Assembly: GCA_034190875.2 (NCBI GenBank)
Contig: CM067348.1
Location: 26,042,409-26,106,408, forward strand
DNA length: 64,000 nt
Direction of reading: 5' to 3'
DNA from: Urechis unicinctus
Taxonomy: Eukaryota; Annelida; Polychaeta; Xenopneusta; Urechidae
Positions 34,300 through 46,457 of this stretch are shown one piece after another. Made by a program: the position numbers and the translations under genes. Each line of letters opens with the position of its first letter. The first letter of the stretch is position 1. Below the pieces are notes generated by a model. That model saw only the letters and a program-made list of their open reading frames with translations, made no database searches and had not been told where the DNA came from.

Positions 34300-36008
34300 T
34301 CAGATGCTGCATATTTGACAGTAAGAGTTTTTTGCTCTTCCCCCATGTCGAATGATATTACGGAAGGCCACGCCATCCAGTGAACCACCGTGCCTGCATA
34401 CGTCTTCAATATCCACATCCTCCGTGTACAACACCTCCACCCATAATCCATTATTAATAACGTGTAGCTGTTCGTCCTTGTAGAACAGAAACGGGTTACT
34501 GTACCAGTCCAGTGAGACGAGCTTCTCCTTACAGAACACATCTCGCCTTGAGCCAGGAAATGTCATCACCAGAGTCACCAAATGAGGCTTATTGATACAG
34601 TAGAAATCAGAGAAGTAGATATTGGGTCGCTTGCGCCAGAAATAGTCCCAGGGCACTTTAAGTCGCCGGTCGCCATATATGGATGGCGTGCAAGGTTTTC
34701 CCGTTCTGAAATCAACATTGACTCCGAAAAAAAGACCTTTAATCTGACCATTGATGGGGGACAAGGGGTCTCCATTTTGGTCCTTGTCGTATACTTTCAT
34801 GACATTATTTTGCACTTTCGCATGGTTATTAAAATAAGTCTCGGGCTCATCGCGATAGAAATAATAACACGGCTGGGACTGTAGTGGTTTGAAATTTTCC
34901 GCTCTATCCAAGAGCCGTTTCAGCTCTGCTTGCGTATACTCTGAAAATATAAGTCACCATCAGGTAAGGTAAGTATAGGGTTTAACGGCACACCAACACT
35001 CATGTGTTATATGGTGCCAAGAAAGGTTAATAGATATAATTGACCTGATTAAGCAGCCGGATAAATGAAAATGGAGATGGAAAAGATGGAGATGGAAAAG
35101 ATAAAAATGGAAACGATTATCCTTGGGCAAGTCGCCACCAGCCTCTCGTCTGGGTGTGATGCAGATATAGTCCTCGCAAGAACCGCCCCACTCAACCACC
35201 AGGATCCCATTGTCCACCGACAGGAATCACAACCCACGGCCAACAGGTTGCCCCCTATTAGTCGCCTCTTACGGCATCCAGGAGGATACAGTGGGATCTA
35301 TTCTAACCCCGGACCCACAGGGGGTATGGCACAATCAGAAACATCGATTACGTACCAAGACATAACTATTGCATTTTATAGTAAGTTAAGACAATTGAGA
35401 AATTTCCAGAGCAATCGGTGAGCTCGATTTCGCATGGCACCAATTTGTCGAATTATTGTGATCGAAATGAATCGATATAAGAATCAATGAAAATGTGGCC
35501 AATGAGCATATCGAATCGGATTACTGTCTTGTTAAGGAAAATATGTATTGGCTACAAAATGCAGTATTTGAAATTTGATTGCGTCCGTTCCATGCTATAC
35601 ATCATTTTTTTTCATCCACAAGCAAAGAAATGAGGAATCTCGACTAACCTGTACGCAATTTACACGCTCCAAAAAAATCGTCGGGCCTGTTTTCCTCGAA
35701 AGAGGAATTAGATACAGTAATGATGTATTCATCTCCGGGTACGGTACTTTGTAACTTGATGTTGAATGGAAATCTTGCAATTCCACTGTTTGTCAAAAGC
35801 TCTCGCGATTTACTGTTTTTGTTAATAATATAATAATAAGCGGTCATATGGCTCGGTAGCTTAAAAGAGATTTCAAATGTATTCCATGATAAGTGCTTGA
35901 CCGTGACCGGTATAGCTTTTGTAGGTTCCATCGTGGATGTTGAATCCAAATCAATTGGATATTCTTTGATGGTCGGTTTGTGTTCTAATGGTCGTGGCGA
36001 TGGGGCAC
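34300..36008 (-). CDS. PHYHIP-like protein (phytanoyl-CoA hydroxylase-interacting protein family)
   Basis: Two coding exons read on the minus strand: 35649-36008 and 34300-34940. The join is phase 1, giving FGACKLRTEYTQAELKRL. The upstream exon encodes a fibronectin type III-like domain (KHLSWNTFEISFKLPS). An ATG there (MEPTKAIPVTVKHLSW) aligns with the vertebrate PHYHIP start, but the frame stays open upstream to an acceptor at 36009, so an earlier exon is likely. The last exon holds the family's C-terminal domain: YYFYRDEPETYF, GLFFGVNVDFRTGKP, PNIYFSDFYCI, WVEVLYTEDVDI, and a Cys pair at the end (YCQICSI). Vertebrate PHYHIP proteins end with the comparable SCKTCNIS. The length of about 310 residues or more fits PHYHIP at about 330. 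PHYHIP was named for binding phytanoyl-CoA hydroxylase, but invertebrate relatives are poorly characterised and cellular location is not evident here. Confidence 0.85.
34965..35340 (-). mobile_element. SINE, MetaSINE-like, in the PHYHIP-like intron
   Basis: On the minus strand it reads TCCGGGGTTAGAATAGATCC, then GCCGTAAGAGGCGACTAATA, the conserved central block I associate with the MetaSINE superfamily of marine invertebrates. It ends GTGCCGTTAAACCCTATACT followed by TTACCTTACC, a short repeat tail. The tail sequence CCGTTAAACCCTATACTTAC recurs at about 41202-41221. No coding capacity. The 5' head was not identified. Confidence 0.7.
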
Positions 36009-36201
36009 CTAATAAAGACAGGGCGGTTCGATATGCTATGTCGTATTATCAGCACAAGCTATAAATAACTCAGAGGGAATAACCACAGTTTCGCTTCCTA
36101 TTCGGGAGTTCGCGTAGTCGCGGGCGCCGCCCTGGTGAGCTTTGTGAAACTAACTTCTGTTGGTTTCGTTTCTTCGTGCGCCTGCTGTCAGTGTTACCCG
36201 T

Positions 36202-36244
36202 GCACGACGGTATATACGGATATATTTATATTACCGTCGTGTGC
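36202..36244. other. Hairpin-forming palindrome
   Basis: GCACGACGGTA and TACCGTCGTGTGC flank an AT-rich loop, so the 43 bases can form a cruciform or hairpin. It lies about 200 bases upstream of the first PHYHIP-like exon seen. Confidence 0.6.
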
Positions 36245-36249
36245 GGCTA

Positions 36250-36940
36250 CCGTTTAGGGCGGAGCTTGTTGAGTGTGTTATATAATTTGAATGTGATTTG
36301 TTGTGACACTGGTTATTTAAATGAACATGTGGGTATGGCCCAAGTCAATGAATTAACCATGTATTATTAGTGCGTCATAAGATTGTCTAGCCCTACAACA
36401 CGTCTGGTATTTATATACCGTTCGACCGGAGCTAAAGATTGTCATGTAAACATGTATTAAAGTGTGCTTTGTCAGAATATTTTTTTTTATGTAGGCTTAT
36501 AGTCTGTGAATCGTCACCTATCAGCGTTTTTCTGCTCATCTGTTGTTGGTTACAAAGCATTTTAAATAGTTATTAACTAAGCTGTGATATAAGTAATAAA
36601 CCAGTGATTACTTGGTACATGTTAAAGATTTTACGGTATAAATCTTAAGTCTAATTTATATTGTGTGTTTATGTAATACACAAACTACAGCTGGGCATCC
36701 ACTTACATCAATACTGGGAGCACTATAAAGACATATGCATGAAATAATGATAACAGCATGAATTTATATATTTATTTATATCTTTTAAGAATGAATTGAC
36801 AAGGATAGAATGCTGTACCCTGTATACAAAAATATCATTAAGTCATCAAGTAGTAGTATAACAATAACAATATACAGGTTGGGAGTGTTAAAATAATATG
36901 GATGTATATACAGGTATCAGTTTGTACAACATGAATTATG
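36250..36940. other. Intergenic, no gene seen
   Basis: AT-rich sequence without a supported feature. An upstream exon of the PHYHIP-like gene could lie here, but I could not identify one. Confidence 0.35.
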
Positions 36941-36944
36941 AAAG

Positions 36945-37230
36945 TTTTAAGAAAGGTTGTTCGAAGTTGACAAGGAATGCACATGCTTTGAAAATGTTTT
37001 CATAATTGTTAAGCATTGCAACTTTCACTTCAGTTTCCAAAATTTTGTATTCCTTAATTGGCCTCATGGCACACTCAACATGGATACCAGCCAGAGAGAT
37101 TTTTTCAGAATACCCTGTTCTGTGGTGAATTGGCCTGTTAGTTTGTTTTTAAATGGGGAAATAGTTAAACCTCTGTCCACCATTACTAGGCATCACGTGA
37201 CCTGTATCAATACATACAATTCTGATGTCT
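36945..37230 (-). mobile_element. Harbinger/PIF-type DDE transposase remnant
   Basis: Minus-strand frame with SLAGIHVECAMRPIKEYKIL followed by LNNYENIFKACAFLVNFEQP. This matches the end of the DDE_Tnp_4-type nuclease of PIF/Harbinger transposases, including the last catalytic Glu in the IHVE context. Upstream the frame decays. A run of 14 C lies at 37235-37248. No terminal repeats were found, so this is a fragment. Confidence 0.7.
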
Positions 37231-37234
37231 GACG

Positions 37235-37248
37235 CCCCCCCCCCCCCC
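37235..37248. repeat. Poly-C run of 14
   Basis: Fourteen consecutive C beside the Harbinger remnant. Confidence 0.95.
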
Positions 37249-37551
37249 ACATTAATAATAGCACCCGGTGAAAGTAGACCACGTGAAGCTACTACTTTAT
37301 CTGTACACATCGGCACTAGGGTCCCATTGTGTCCCGGATCACGCCAAGAACGGAGGTGATTGGCAAGAGCCTCTTGATGAAAATGATTGATATTGATTCT
37401 AAGCTAGCAGCACAATGGGTCTGCCTTTGTCCTCGCTGAAAAAATCAACAGCAATAACTGAACTGTGAACTAGGGGAATCCATATCGCTTCACACTTGCT
37501 TGGGGAAAGCCCGGCAATAACCAATCACACATGGGAGTAGATGGGATTGGG

Positions 37552-37600
37552 TCAACTCGTACCCAAACCAACTCGTACCCAGACCAACTCGTACCCAAGT
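37552..37600. repeat. Three tandem copies of AACTCGTACCCA(A/G)ACC
   Basis: A short array with a 16-17 base unit, three copies. Confidence 0.85.
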
Positions 37601-40215
37601 TTTAAGATTAATACCGCACTTGCGTGTGATTCACTTGTGTACAATAACATTGAGTATAAACATCATCAATATAAATTTCCATTATTTTGACAAGCAATGT
37701 TGTCTCATTGCCGACACAAGAACAAGAAATATACACAATTAGGGATTGGGTACTTTAGTATGTACATAATGACAGGTAAACGATGTACTAAAACACATGT
37801 AACTGGCCCTTAGTCGAGTCTAGCTAGCTATGCCACTAGTTTGTAGACTTGGGAATGCTCCAGGACGCATACAACAAAGTTGACTCAAGTGGTGGGTTCA
37901 GGTTATTGCTGGGTTTTTCCCAAGCAAGTGCTAGTGATCCCCCTCGTACACACTTCTGTTATACACTTATGCTGTTGATTTTATTCAGCGAGGCGGAAGT
38001 GTGAGGTAAGCTGGCCCATTTTGATGTTAAGCTTACACAAATAGGTTGGCTTTGTTGTGGTGACATGAATCAACATTCCATTGGCAAATTCTGAGATTGT
38101 TATTGCAATGTCATTCTACAATCAACGTCTTGAAGGGATAGCCGTCACAATAATATATTGCGTACCCCGATGTCTACCAAGGGCCGTTCAATCCTAAAGC
38201 GCAGTATCTCCCACAATGCACCGCCTCCAGTCCCTTCGTGCGTGAGTGTGGAGAGCGGCTTCCTCACGTGAAAACTCAAACTGTATCCCTACCACAACTA
38301 ATACAACGCACATGTGTACTTTCTGTAGAAAGCAGACTAGTCTTTGGCTACTTGCCACACAAATGCACCCAATGAGTGTTACTGGCGAGGAATCCAATAC
38401 TTAAGTCGGAAGCAACTTGGCCCACGTTTCAGAACGCTTTGTGCAATCGGTGCTCATTATTCAGTTATAGAATATCGATTATATGTTTTGCGTTGTTAGC
38501 ACTTTGGATTATTTTCGTGCCATTGAAAATGAGATACTATCAACTTGGAAGCATGAAATTAAATATACATTGGATAAGATTTGAAACATTCATATATTTC
38601 ACTAATTAATGAATATGTCAAACTTTATTTTCTACGCTTTTCTTGTTTTGATGCTCCTTCGTTTTAGTCAGGTTACTCACTGCCTGTTGTTGCTTAGTAG
38701 GGACTAGCTGGAGTAGAGATGCTTATTTGGTTTATTTAGTTTCAACAATGAAGCTCCCTGGAATTTCGTTCTGAATCTTGTCCCTGACTAGATGATCTCC
38801 CAATGACTGACCCTTCTGTGGTCCTTGACCGGTCCACACAATAGGCAAGTCTGGTCACATCGTGCTCTGGAAGTTCGATTTCTTTGACTTTGACCAACCC
38901 ACGCTATTGGGGGGCCATATCGTGCTGATAATGAAAAGAGGAGGCACAGGGAAATAGTATTATATCAAATACCAATATAAGTTATCAAAATATAACATTT
39001 GGTTCACACAGTAATGGCATCAACTAACATACAAATGTGAATGCAGTAGTAACAGGTTAAAAACATCACTGGATTATATATAATTAATGCTAGTATTTGT
39101 AATAATCCATAAGTCTTGGTGTGTTGTTCATATAATTTATCTACAAACTAAAATCACCTTAAGAAATCTCATAAAATGTTATGATAATATCGTCCATAGT
39201 AATTCGAGACCAGAGGTAAATATGGTTAACCTGATTATGTAACAGATAGGTTCAATGGCTGAATTTACGAAAAAAATGACATATAACTATGACGAGAAGA
39301 TAATGTTGCTCTTGTCTCAGTGTAATGCGTAATGTAAATCAGAATTGTAAACATGTCACTAAATATAATCTGCTGTACAAAGGTCGCAACTGCTCTCTGT
39401 TCGCCTTATGGGCACGCTGTCAAGTTTGCCACTCCTCGGTAACATTTAATAAATAAAGCTTTTCCTTGGGTCGGCCAAATCATTGTCAATCTATCATGAC
39501 CCCGGACAGAATGATCATAAATTTAATCGCTCATAAAATCATCAATATACGTGCGATGGTCATGATAATTGGTTGAATTGTGGTTGCCAAAAGTGTAACA
39601 TCCATAATAATTTGGCCAATTATGGACCAATTTTTAAATATTTTTAAACTTCCTGATACAGCTCCCCTATGTCCCCATGGGCTCCTTGTATAGATCTTTA
39701 GCGCGTAGATTTGTCTTTGTTTACCAGAATATCCACGGAGGATCATCCACTTCGAATATAATGCGCTTCGTTCTGTGCCGCCGCATTTCCCACTTGCAAA
39801 AATGGAGGAGCAGTGTTCTCTCGTATCTAATGTGTTTCATGCAAAGTTAAGTTGATATCTTTTTGTTGTGTTCATACAAGAAAGATAGGGAAACCGTATT
39901 TACCGGTAACTACATTTTATGGCAATTATGTTCAAAATAAATGTAACATCAATCTGTATCCACTTGTGGTTATCCATCACAAGGACCTTTACCTTCAGCT
40001 CCACTGTGACACACTTGGCGCCGGGTCCTCGAAAGTGCTTCCAGCCGAGGTCCAGCATCTTTGTTGTGCCATTCTTGCCTAGGTAACTACGCTATTGTTT
40101 TGAGTAAATGCCGTTTTGATACTGTTATGTATCAACGTCGATTTCAATGTAATCACTCCTATCTAACCTCGATTTTGTGTAACCTGCAGCTTTCTTAATT
40201 TCATAATCCATAACA
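37601..40215. other. Intergenic, no gene supported
   Basis: No exon that I can defend. Two frames were considered: a minus-strand piece at 38720-38930 reading VKVKEIELPEHDVTRLAYCV and a plus-strand frame at 39852-40082. Neither has a recognisable domain or clear splice context. Confidence 0.35.
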
Positions 40216-40259
40216 TTTAAACCATGTGATCCAGGTTGGCATGCCTTTGCAGTCCACTG

Positions 40260-40430
40260 TAAACACTATCTCATGGCTAGCCGTATCTCCTGTACTCCTT
40301 TCCTGATCAGTCTACCTGCTGAGTCAGTAACCATATCACCTGTGCTCATCGGCCCATCTGCTGTGCCGGTAACCCTATCACACATGCACCTGTCCCCATC
40401 AAGTTGTGGCCTACGTGAGTGGGTAACCAG
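40260..40430. repeat. Imperfect tandem repeat, unit about 53 bp
   Basis: Phrases of the type ATC(T/A)CCTGT(A/G)CTC and GTAACC(A/C)TATCAC recur about three times. Weak array. Confidence 0.4.
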
Positions 40431-40599
40431 GATGGGCAATTCTGGGCGGCTGAAGTGATGCATGGATAAATATGATGTCTGATCGAACAGCTCTGACAGA
40501 CGTGAAAATAACGATTACCGATAAGAAACAGATCAGCACATTCGGTGCTTAACATTGTAGGAAATTTGGCTAGGAATACATCCAGGGAAAAGCACATCC

Positions 40600-40930
40600 A
40601 TCAGCAGAAAAGCTTGTATTATATACAAATAACCTGTCTATGGCTGTCTTTGCACCTGTGAGGCCATATCCCGAGATGGGGCTGTTATCCATGAAATATG
40701 TTGTGGATTGATTCATCCCATTGTTCCAGTCATTTGTTCATAAAAGGTTTTGTAATATGAAGTTTGAAGACTGCACAAGCAATCTCAGTAGCATTCGGAT
40801 AAAGAGCGTCTCATGCGGCTTTGTCCGCTCTTTCGTTGCCTGGGGTCCTGATATGGCTCAAAACCCACACGAACATAACATCCTTGCCCCGATCAACTGC
40901 TTTCGAATAAAAAAGTACAACATTAAAGAT
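40600..40930 (-). mobile_element. LINE RNase H-domain remnant
   Basis: The minus strand reads VMFVWVLSHIRTPGNERADK and then KLHITKPFMNK, which resembles the end of the RNase H domain and following linker of non-LTR retrotransposons (consensus WVPSHxGIxGNExAD). It is decayed, with no other domain in reach. Confidence 0.65.
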
Positions 40931-41169
40931 ACAAATTAATGGACTATGTCCACACACTCACCAAAGTTAATCAGAAATTTATTGATTCTTTGTTGGAATA
41001 TATCCCGGCTGATGCTCAGGCCGAAAGGCAATCTCCTGAAGCAACACCTCCCAAAGGCGTACGGATTGTGGTGAGTAGCTATCCTCAATGGATTTCATTC
41101 TTTTTCCCTTTTATCCAAGAAGGCGGCTGCTCGATCAGGTCAATCATATATCTTCATATCAACTTTTGT

Positions 41170-41221
41170 TGACACAAATTAACACAACAGTGTTGGTCTA
41201 CCGTTAAACCCTATACTTACG
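41170..41221 (+). mobile_element. SINE tail fragment
   Basis: CCGTTAAACCCTATACTTAC matches, inverted, the tail of the SINE at 34965-35340. Only the 3' end is recognisable. Confidence 0.55.
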
Positions 41222-41912
<691 letters not shown>

Positions 41913-42289
41913 CCAGTAAGTGTCTTTCCCTTTCTTCCACTTTCTTCCTTTGTGATAGCTCATCTGTTTAATTATAAAATATCTATTAGGTAGCAGTGTA
42001 TATGGCCACCACACAGCTGCCATAGCTATATATATATATACATAGATACTATATATACATAATATAAATACATATATCATAGGTGCGCATAGATATATAT
42101 GTATATATATGTGTGTGTGACCATCAGGTGACCAAACATGTGATTGACAAGTAAGTGTCTTTCACTTTCTTCCACTTTCTTCCTTTTGATAGCTCATCTG
42201 TTCAGGTGCGCTTTGTTATGGCACCACACAGCTTATAGCTACAACAAGAGGGCTCAATCCGACTGGCTAAGCGCTGATTATTTCCATGA

Positions 42290-42690
42290 GTGAACAGCAC
42301 CCAACCATCAGGTGACCAGCACCCTAACAATAGGGGAACAGCACCCTGCCATCAGGTGACCAGCACCCTAACAACAGGGGAACAGAACACTGCCATTAGG
42401 TGAACAGCACCCTAACAACAGGGGAACAGCACCCTGCCATCAGGTGACCAGCACCCTAACTACAGGGGAACAGCACACTGCCTTCAGATGACCAGCACCC
42501 TAACAACAGGGGAACAGCACCCTGCCATCAGGTGACCAGCACCCTAACAACAGGGGAACAGCACACTGCCATCAGGTGACCAGCACCCTAACAACAGGGG
42601 AACAGCACCCTGCCATCAGGTGACCAGCACCCTACCATCGGGTGAACTGAACACCACCATCAGGTGATCTGCATACCATCATCAGATGAA
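42290..42690. repeat. Minisatellite, unit about 44 bp
   Basis: About eight to nine units of CCATCAGGTGACCAGCACCC followed by TAACAACAGGGGAACAGCACCCTG, with more diverged units at the right end. It lies next to the left end of the second Polinton. The units are contiguous with no spacers, so this is not a CRISPR array. Confidence 0.95.
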
Positions 42691-42803
42691 CTGCACACCA
42701 CTTTTCTGCACCCCAGATCCACGAGTAGAGTGAATGGTTCTTCTTGTTGAAGTGATCATGGAAAAAAATACAGGGTGCGGTCCATGTGAAAACAAATCAC
42801 AGC

Positions 42804-43073
42804 AGTAGTATACATGGTAGCAGTACTGGGACAGAACCTCTCACATGTGACTACTTCACCCCTTGGCAGCTTATACAAGATTTTTGCTCATCCTGACCTC
42901 GCTACGCAAATACCAATGGAGGCGGACGATAACCTGAGCGTTAAACTGACCTCGCCATAAAGATGGTACTCGAATGGTTGTAAATACAAGATTTGTCACC
43001 TGTTCTCACCCTCACAGGAAACTCCTCGGACCCGACCCCTAAACGGGGCCGAGGGGCTAGTTTTTTGGTAAAT
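42804..43073. repeat. Left terminal inverted repeat of Polinton 2
   Basis: It matches the complement of 51350-51590 over most of its length, including CTTCACCCCTTGGCAGCTTA and the inner motif GACCCGACCCC near a GGCTAGTTT end. Confidence 0.88.
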
Positions 43074-43549
43074 TTTTGTGAACACCCATATTTGTTCTGC
43101 GCTCAAGCTCTAATACATTATTAAGCACAAAGTTATCATACCAATATTGTCTCTTGGTATGACACTCAAGCTCTAATACATTATTAAGCACAAAGTTATC
43201 ATACCAATGGCAGCACCACAGGTGTTGACACTGCAGGTGTTCGAGTTGTCAAGTGCCACTGCATTGTGTATTGTGAAGAGGTTACCCAAGGCCTCTATAC
43301 TATAAACATCTGCTCCTACTTCCAGTACTTATTCCTAGTTATAGCACCCTCTCCCCCTATAGTGGAGAGGATAGGAATGAGTCACGTGGGGTAGTAGGCC
43401 TGGCCAGATAAGATTCAGCCCAATCTTCAGTGGAGGTGGGGTCGCAGGGGAAATCCCGGGGCCCTGTGGTCCTGCTGAAACTGGAGAGCAGTTGTCATAC
43501 CAAGGGGCTTTTACACTTTTTCACAAAGCATAAAAAGTCTATGCGGTAT

Positions 43550-44010
43550 ATTCTGTGTATTGAGGCGGATCAATGTCATTCTCAGTCCGCTAAATTGTAA
43601 AGAAGCACCTAATTTATTCCAATGCTTCGTCTTTTCCACGTTGGATCAGCGCGTTTTTTACATCAATTGAAACAGTCTGGTGCGCTTTTATAGATCTGGC
43701 CTTAATTTCGCCCTTCATTTGGGTATATTTTGTGACCTCGGCTAAAACGAGATATTACCATCTTCAAGTGCTGTCGATACAATGTCAACAATGGTTTTCA
43801 ATTTGCTCTGCGCTAGAATGCGGATCTGGTCATGCTTTTTCACCTTGATGGTCAACCGCCTACTGATGAATTTTCCAGCAATTACAAGTAGCCCATGAGC
43901 GGCCCCAGTAGCACCCAACACTGTGGCAATAGGAATGGCAACTACTGTAGACATTACACCTGCACCACTTGCGCCAAGACACATACCAACAGCAACTAAA
44001 GCAGTGTCTA
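43550..44010 (-). pseudogene. Small hydrophobic/helical Polinton ORF (Polinton 2)
   Basis: Minus-strand frame with a hydrophobic Gly/Ala/Val-rich start (VVAIPIATVLGATGAAHG), then AGKFISRRLTIKVKKHDQIR and a helical tail. It matches the plus-strand remnant at 13290-13560 in element 1. Function unknown. Confidence 0.6.
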
Positions 44011-44159
44011 CTGCACGCCTATAATTTTTATACGTAGCACCATATTTATCAATTTATTTCCCAGGGTATTCCTTCTTGAGGGTGATCTCATTCAGCCGAT
44101 AGGAGTGGCCTAGATTCTCTTCAGGTGGCTCCGGAGGAATAGTTGGTTGTTGTTTCATA

Positions 44160-44600
44160 CTGCCGTTGTATACATAAGTCTATATGTCAACTTCAATTGG
44201 GAGTGATACTACAGTACAAGTCGCCCCTCTGTTTGGAGTGGCTGTATAAAAGTATATTACGTTGCCTTGTTCCAGCTGTAAAGGTTGGTCTAAAGATATT
44301 ATAACAGGGGGCATCGTAACGACCTGAAGGAATCTATCTTCCAACCAGAGTTGGCTTATCAAGACCCAACATTTTTAACACATCGTCGCCACATTGTAGA
44401 GCTCAGTCATCAGGAATTGAGAGGGTGATAGTCCCATCATGAGCATTATTCTCCAAAGTAAGCCCTAGAGTTGTAAATTCATCCTGCAGAAGTTTGAAGT
44501 TCCAGAGGCCAGGGGGCAAAATGACACCTTCTTCTTTTCCTGTAGAAATTTGCCTCGTTCTAATCGACACATATGATTCAGTGTTATACCAACCCACAGT
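44160..44600 (-). pseudogene. Polinton ORF, beta-rich (Polinton 2)
   Basis: Minus-strand segments with YVSIRTRQISTGKEEGVILP, PPGLWNFKLLQDEFTTLG, TITLSIPDD and further beta-strand-like sequence down to 44180. I do not recognise the family. Its place beside the structural genes suggests a virion surface or fibre-like protein, which is inference. No counterpart was seen in element 1. Confidence 0.4.
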
Positions 44601-44689
44601 ATACGCAAAGATCACCCGCACTATTGTCAATAGCAATTTGGAGGGACAAAGCGTCGCCGCTTTGAACATTTGACAGAGTGTGATACATA

Positions 44690-45940
44690 GCACTATAAAT
44701 AAACAAGCCTTTAGTTTCAATACGAATAAAACGTGCAAAACCGGGTCGGTCTATCCACTTCATATTGATCCTGAGGATCTGACACACCTTCTCATCCAGG
44801 TTAAGGCAGGTAAAATTACAGATGCGTTTGGTGTGGAGTTCTCCAACCTGTTTGATAAATACTTGGTGCCAAACATAAGTGACGACAGCCTTGTAGTTGG
44901 CTGGAGAACCAACCACATGCAATACTGGCAGAACCAGGTAAACTTTGTTGTATGGTGTGCAACAAGCGGCTGCGGAGTTTCTGCCCTGAACCACCTCAAA
45001 TCTGACTCCCCAGCACTAAGAAACCTCTACAGGTTCCACGTCTACTACACAATCCGGCGACTTTTAGACGAAATGTGAATAGCACTGCCGGATGACGCTA
45101 CATGGTCAGCCACCAATAACACCTTTGACAAGATAATCTACCACCGGCTCTGCCACGAGTTTGGGGTTGACGAAAACAGCAACTGGAGGAAAAAGGGCGG
45201 TAACCAGGGCCTAGGGCGAGTCTACTTCACCGACCCTGAAACACTAGAGGTGCGGGTGTTTACTCATTATTGAAACACCTACCTGTACGAATCTGTTAGG
45301 CAAACCTTTGAGAAATCAACCGACGGCTTTGTTTTCGAGGGCGGCAAGCTACACATTGATTTTATAAAGCAAGACCAGCCTGGAGTACTTACATCCTGGT
45401 AAAATCAGCGGGGTTCACCGCCCAAGGTATCACACGGATCAACGACAGCATTCAGACTTATGTCTGGGCCATTCTTGAGACTCAGGCACAGAACCGCTCA
45501 GAGATACTAGGTGTTGGCACGTCCTTTGATGCTGGAAAGCAATTTCAGGCCAACGTTGAGGATGCCATCAACTCTCCAGTGGACATTCCGTCATCTATCC
45601 GCCGGTATCAGGACGTCCACCAGAAAGCTTCCTCAAAGGTTGATTATGTGTTTGGAACGGGCCTGTACATGGCTCCGTCGGATATGAGCCTCGCCATTGG
45701 AAACGTTGCTGGGTACAACAATCTGATTACTATCGATACTGTGGAACAGCAGATCGGCAGCAATGCTGATGTCAACTCGGTTCCGGTGGTTCCAGATAGA
45801 GGAAGCTTTGAGCTGCCGCCAGATTCAGATATGGGAGTCCGCTCTCCAGGCGTTCCAAGTTGCGTGGCCGAGACCGGTCTACGAGGGGCCCACGAGCACA
45901 GAATCAGGAGGATGACTCCCCCCCCACACACACACACACC
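44690..45940 (+). pseudogene. Polinton structural-type ORF, candidate minor capsid protein (Polinton 2)
   Basis: Plus-strand gene with YPLHIDPEDLTHLLIQVKAG, WRTNHMQYWQNQVNFVVW, ALRNLYRFHVYYTIRRLLDE and a C-terminal part MAPSDMSLAIGNVAGYNNL. It is the homologue of 12269-13288 in element 1. Conservation in both elements supports a real Polinton gene. The minor capsid role is inferred from position only. Confidence 0.6.
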
Positions 45941-46420
45941 ACAGCTGCGACCTATGTATGTTCTGCCATCCAACCAGCCACCTTTGCAGCTGACTTAAGC
46001 AGCCATGATACAATGGCGCCAATGACTCCTGGAAGGGCAGTTGCTGCCTTACCAGTTAGGCCCTTCCGGACGTTTGCCAAGGAGTTTAGTTGTTTTTTAA
46101 TCCATTCCTTTACACCGGGCTTATCAGCTGGCGTCGGTGTTGGTGCCGGGGTTGCACCAGTACTCCCTCCACCTGTCAAAGCAACAACCAGAGTGTGCTC
46201 CCGGAACAGGGTGGGTACACGCTCTGCTAGCGTTGTGTCCTCGTTAAGAAGTCTGTTGATCGTTTCCCTGGTGCAGTTAATTTGGGTTCGCAGACGTATT
46301 AAAAGTTTCGTCAATCAGGTTAGTCTCCTCATCATTAATGAAGCTAGTCTCATTCCTCTCCCCTCCCATAGTCCCTTCCTTCCCTGTGATGCCAAATGTT
46401 GGGTTATCAAACTCCATGTT
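45940..46420 (-). pseudogene. Coiled-coil/hydrophobic Polinton ORF (Polinton 2)
   Basis: The minus strand reads RTQINCTRETINRLLNEDTT, then VKEWIKKQLNSLANV and the hydrophobic ATALPGVIGAIVSWLLKSA, matching the gene at 11036-12286 in element 1. It diverges from the major capsid gene in both elements. Confidence 0.7.
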
Positions 46421-46457
46421 ACTGTGTTAAAGATATAAGTGTAATTAAGAATTCAAC

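Noticed and set aside
34251-34541. Overlapping minus-strand frame across the end of the PHYHIP-like gene
   Set aside because: An out-of-frame shadow of the last PHYHIP-like exon and the 45-bp PEX1-derived segment.
39852-40082. 76-codon plus-strand frame
   Set aside because: No recognisable domain; likely chance.
40939-41072. Possible first exon (MDYVHTLTKVNQ...) with a GTGAGT donor
   Set aside because: The frame begins at an ATG and meets a good donor, but no downstream exon or known family could be linked to it, and it abuts a decayed LINE.
42290-42690. Regular repeats that could suggest a CRISPR array
   Set aside because: Units are contiguous with no unique spacers, there are no cas genes, and the context is animal DNA.
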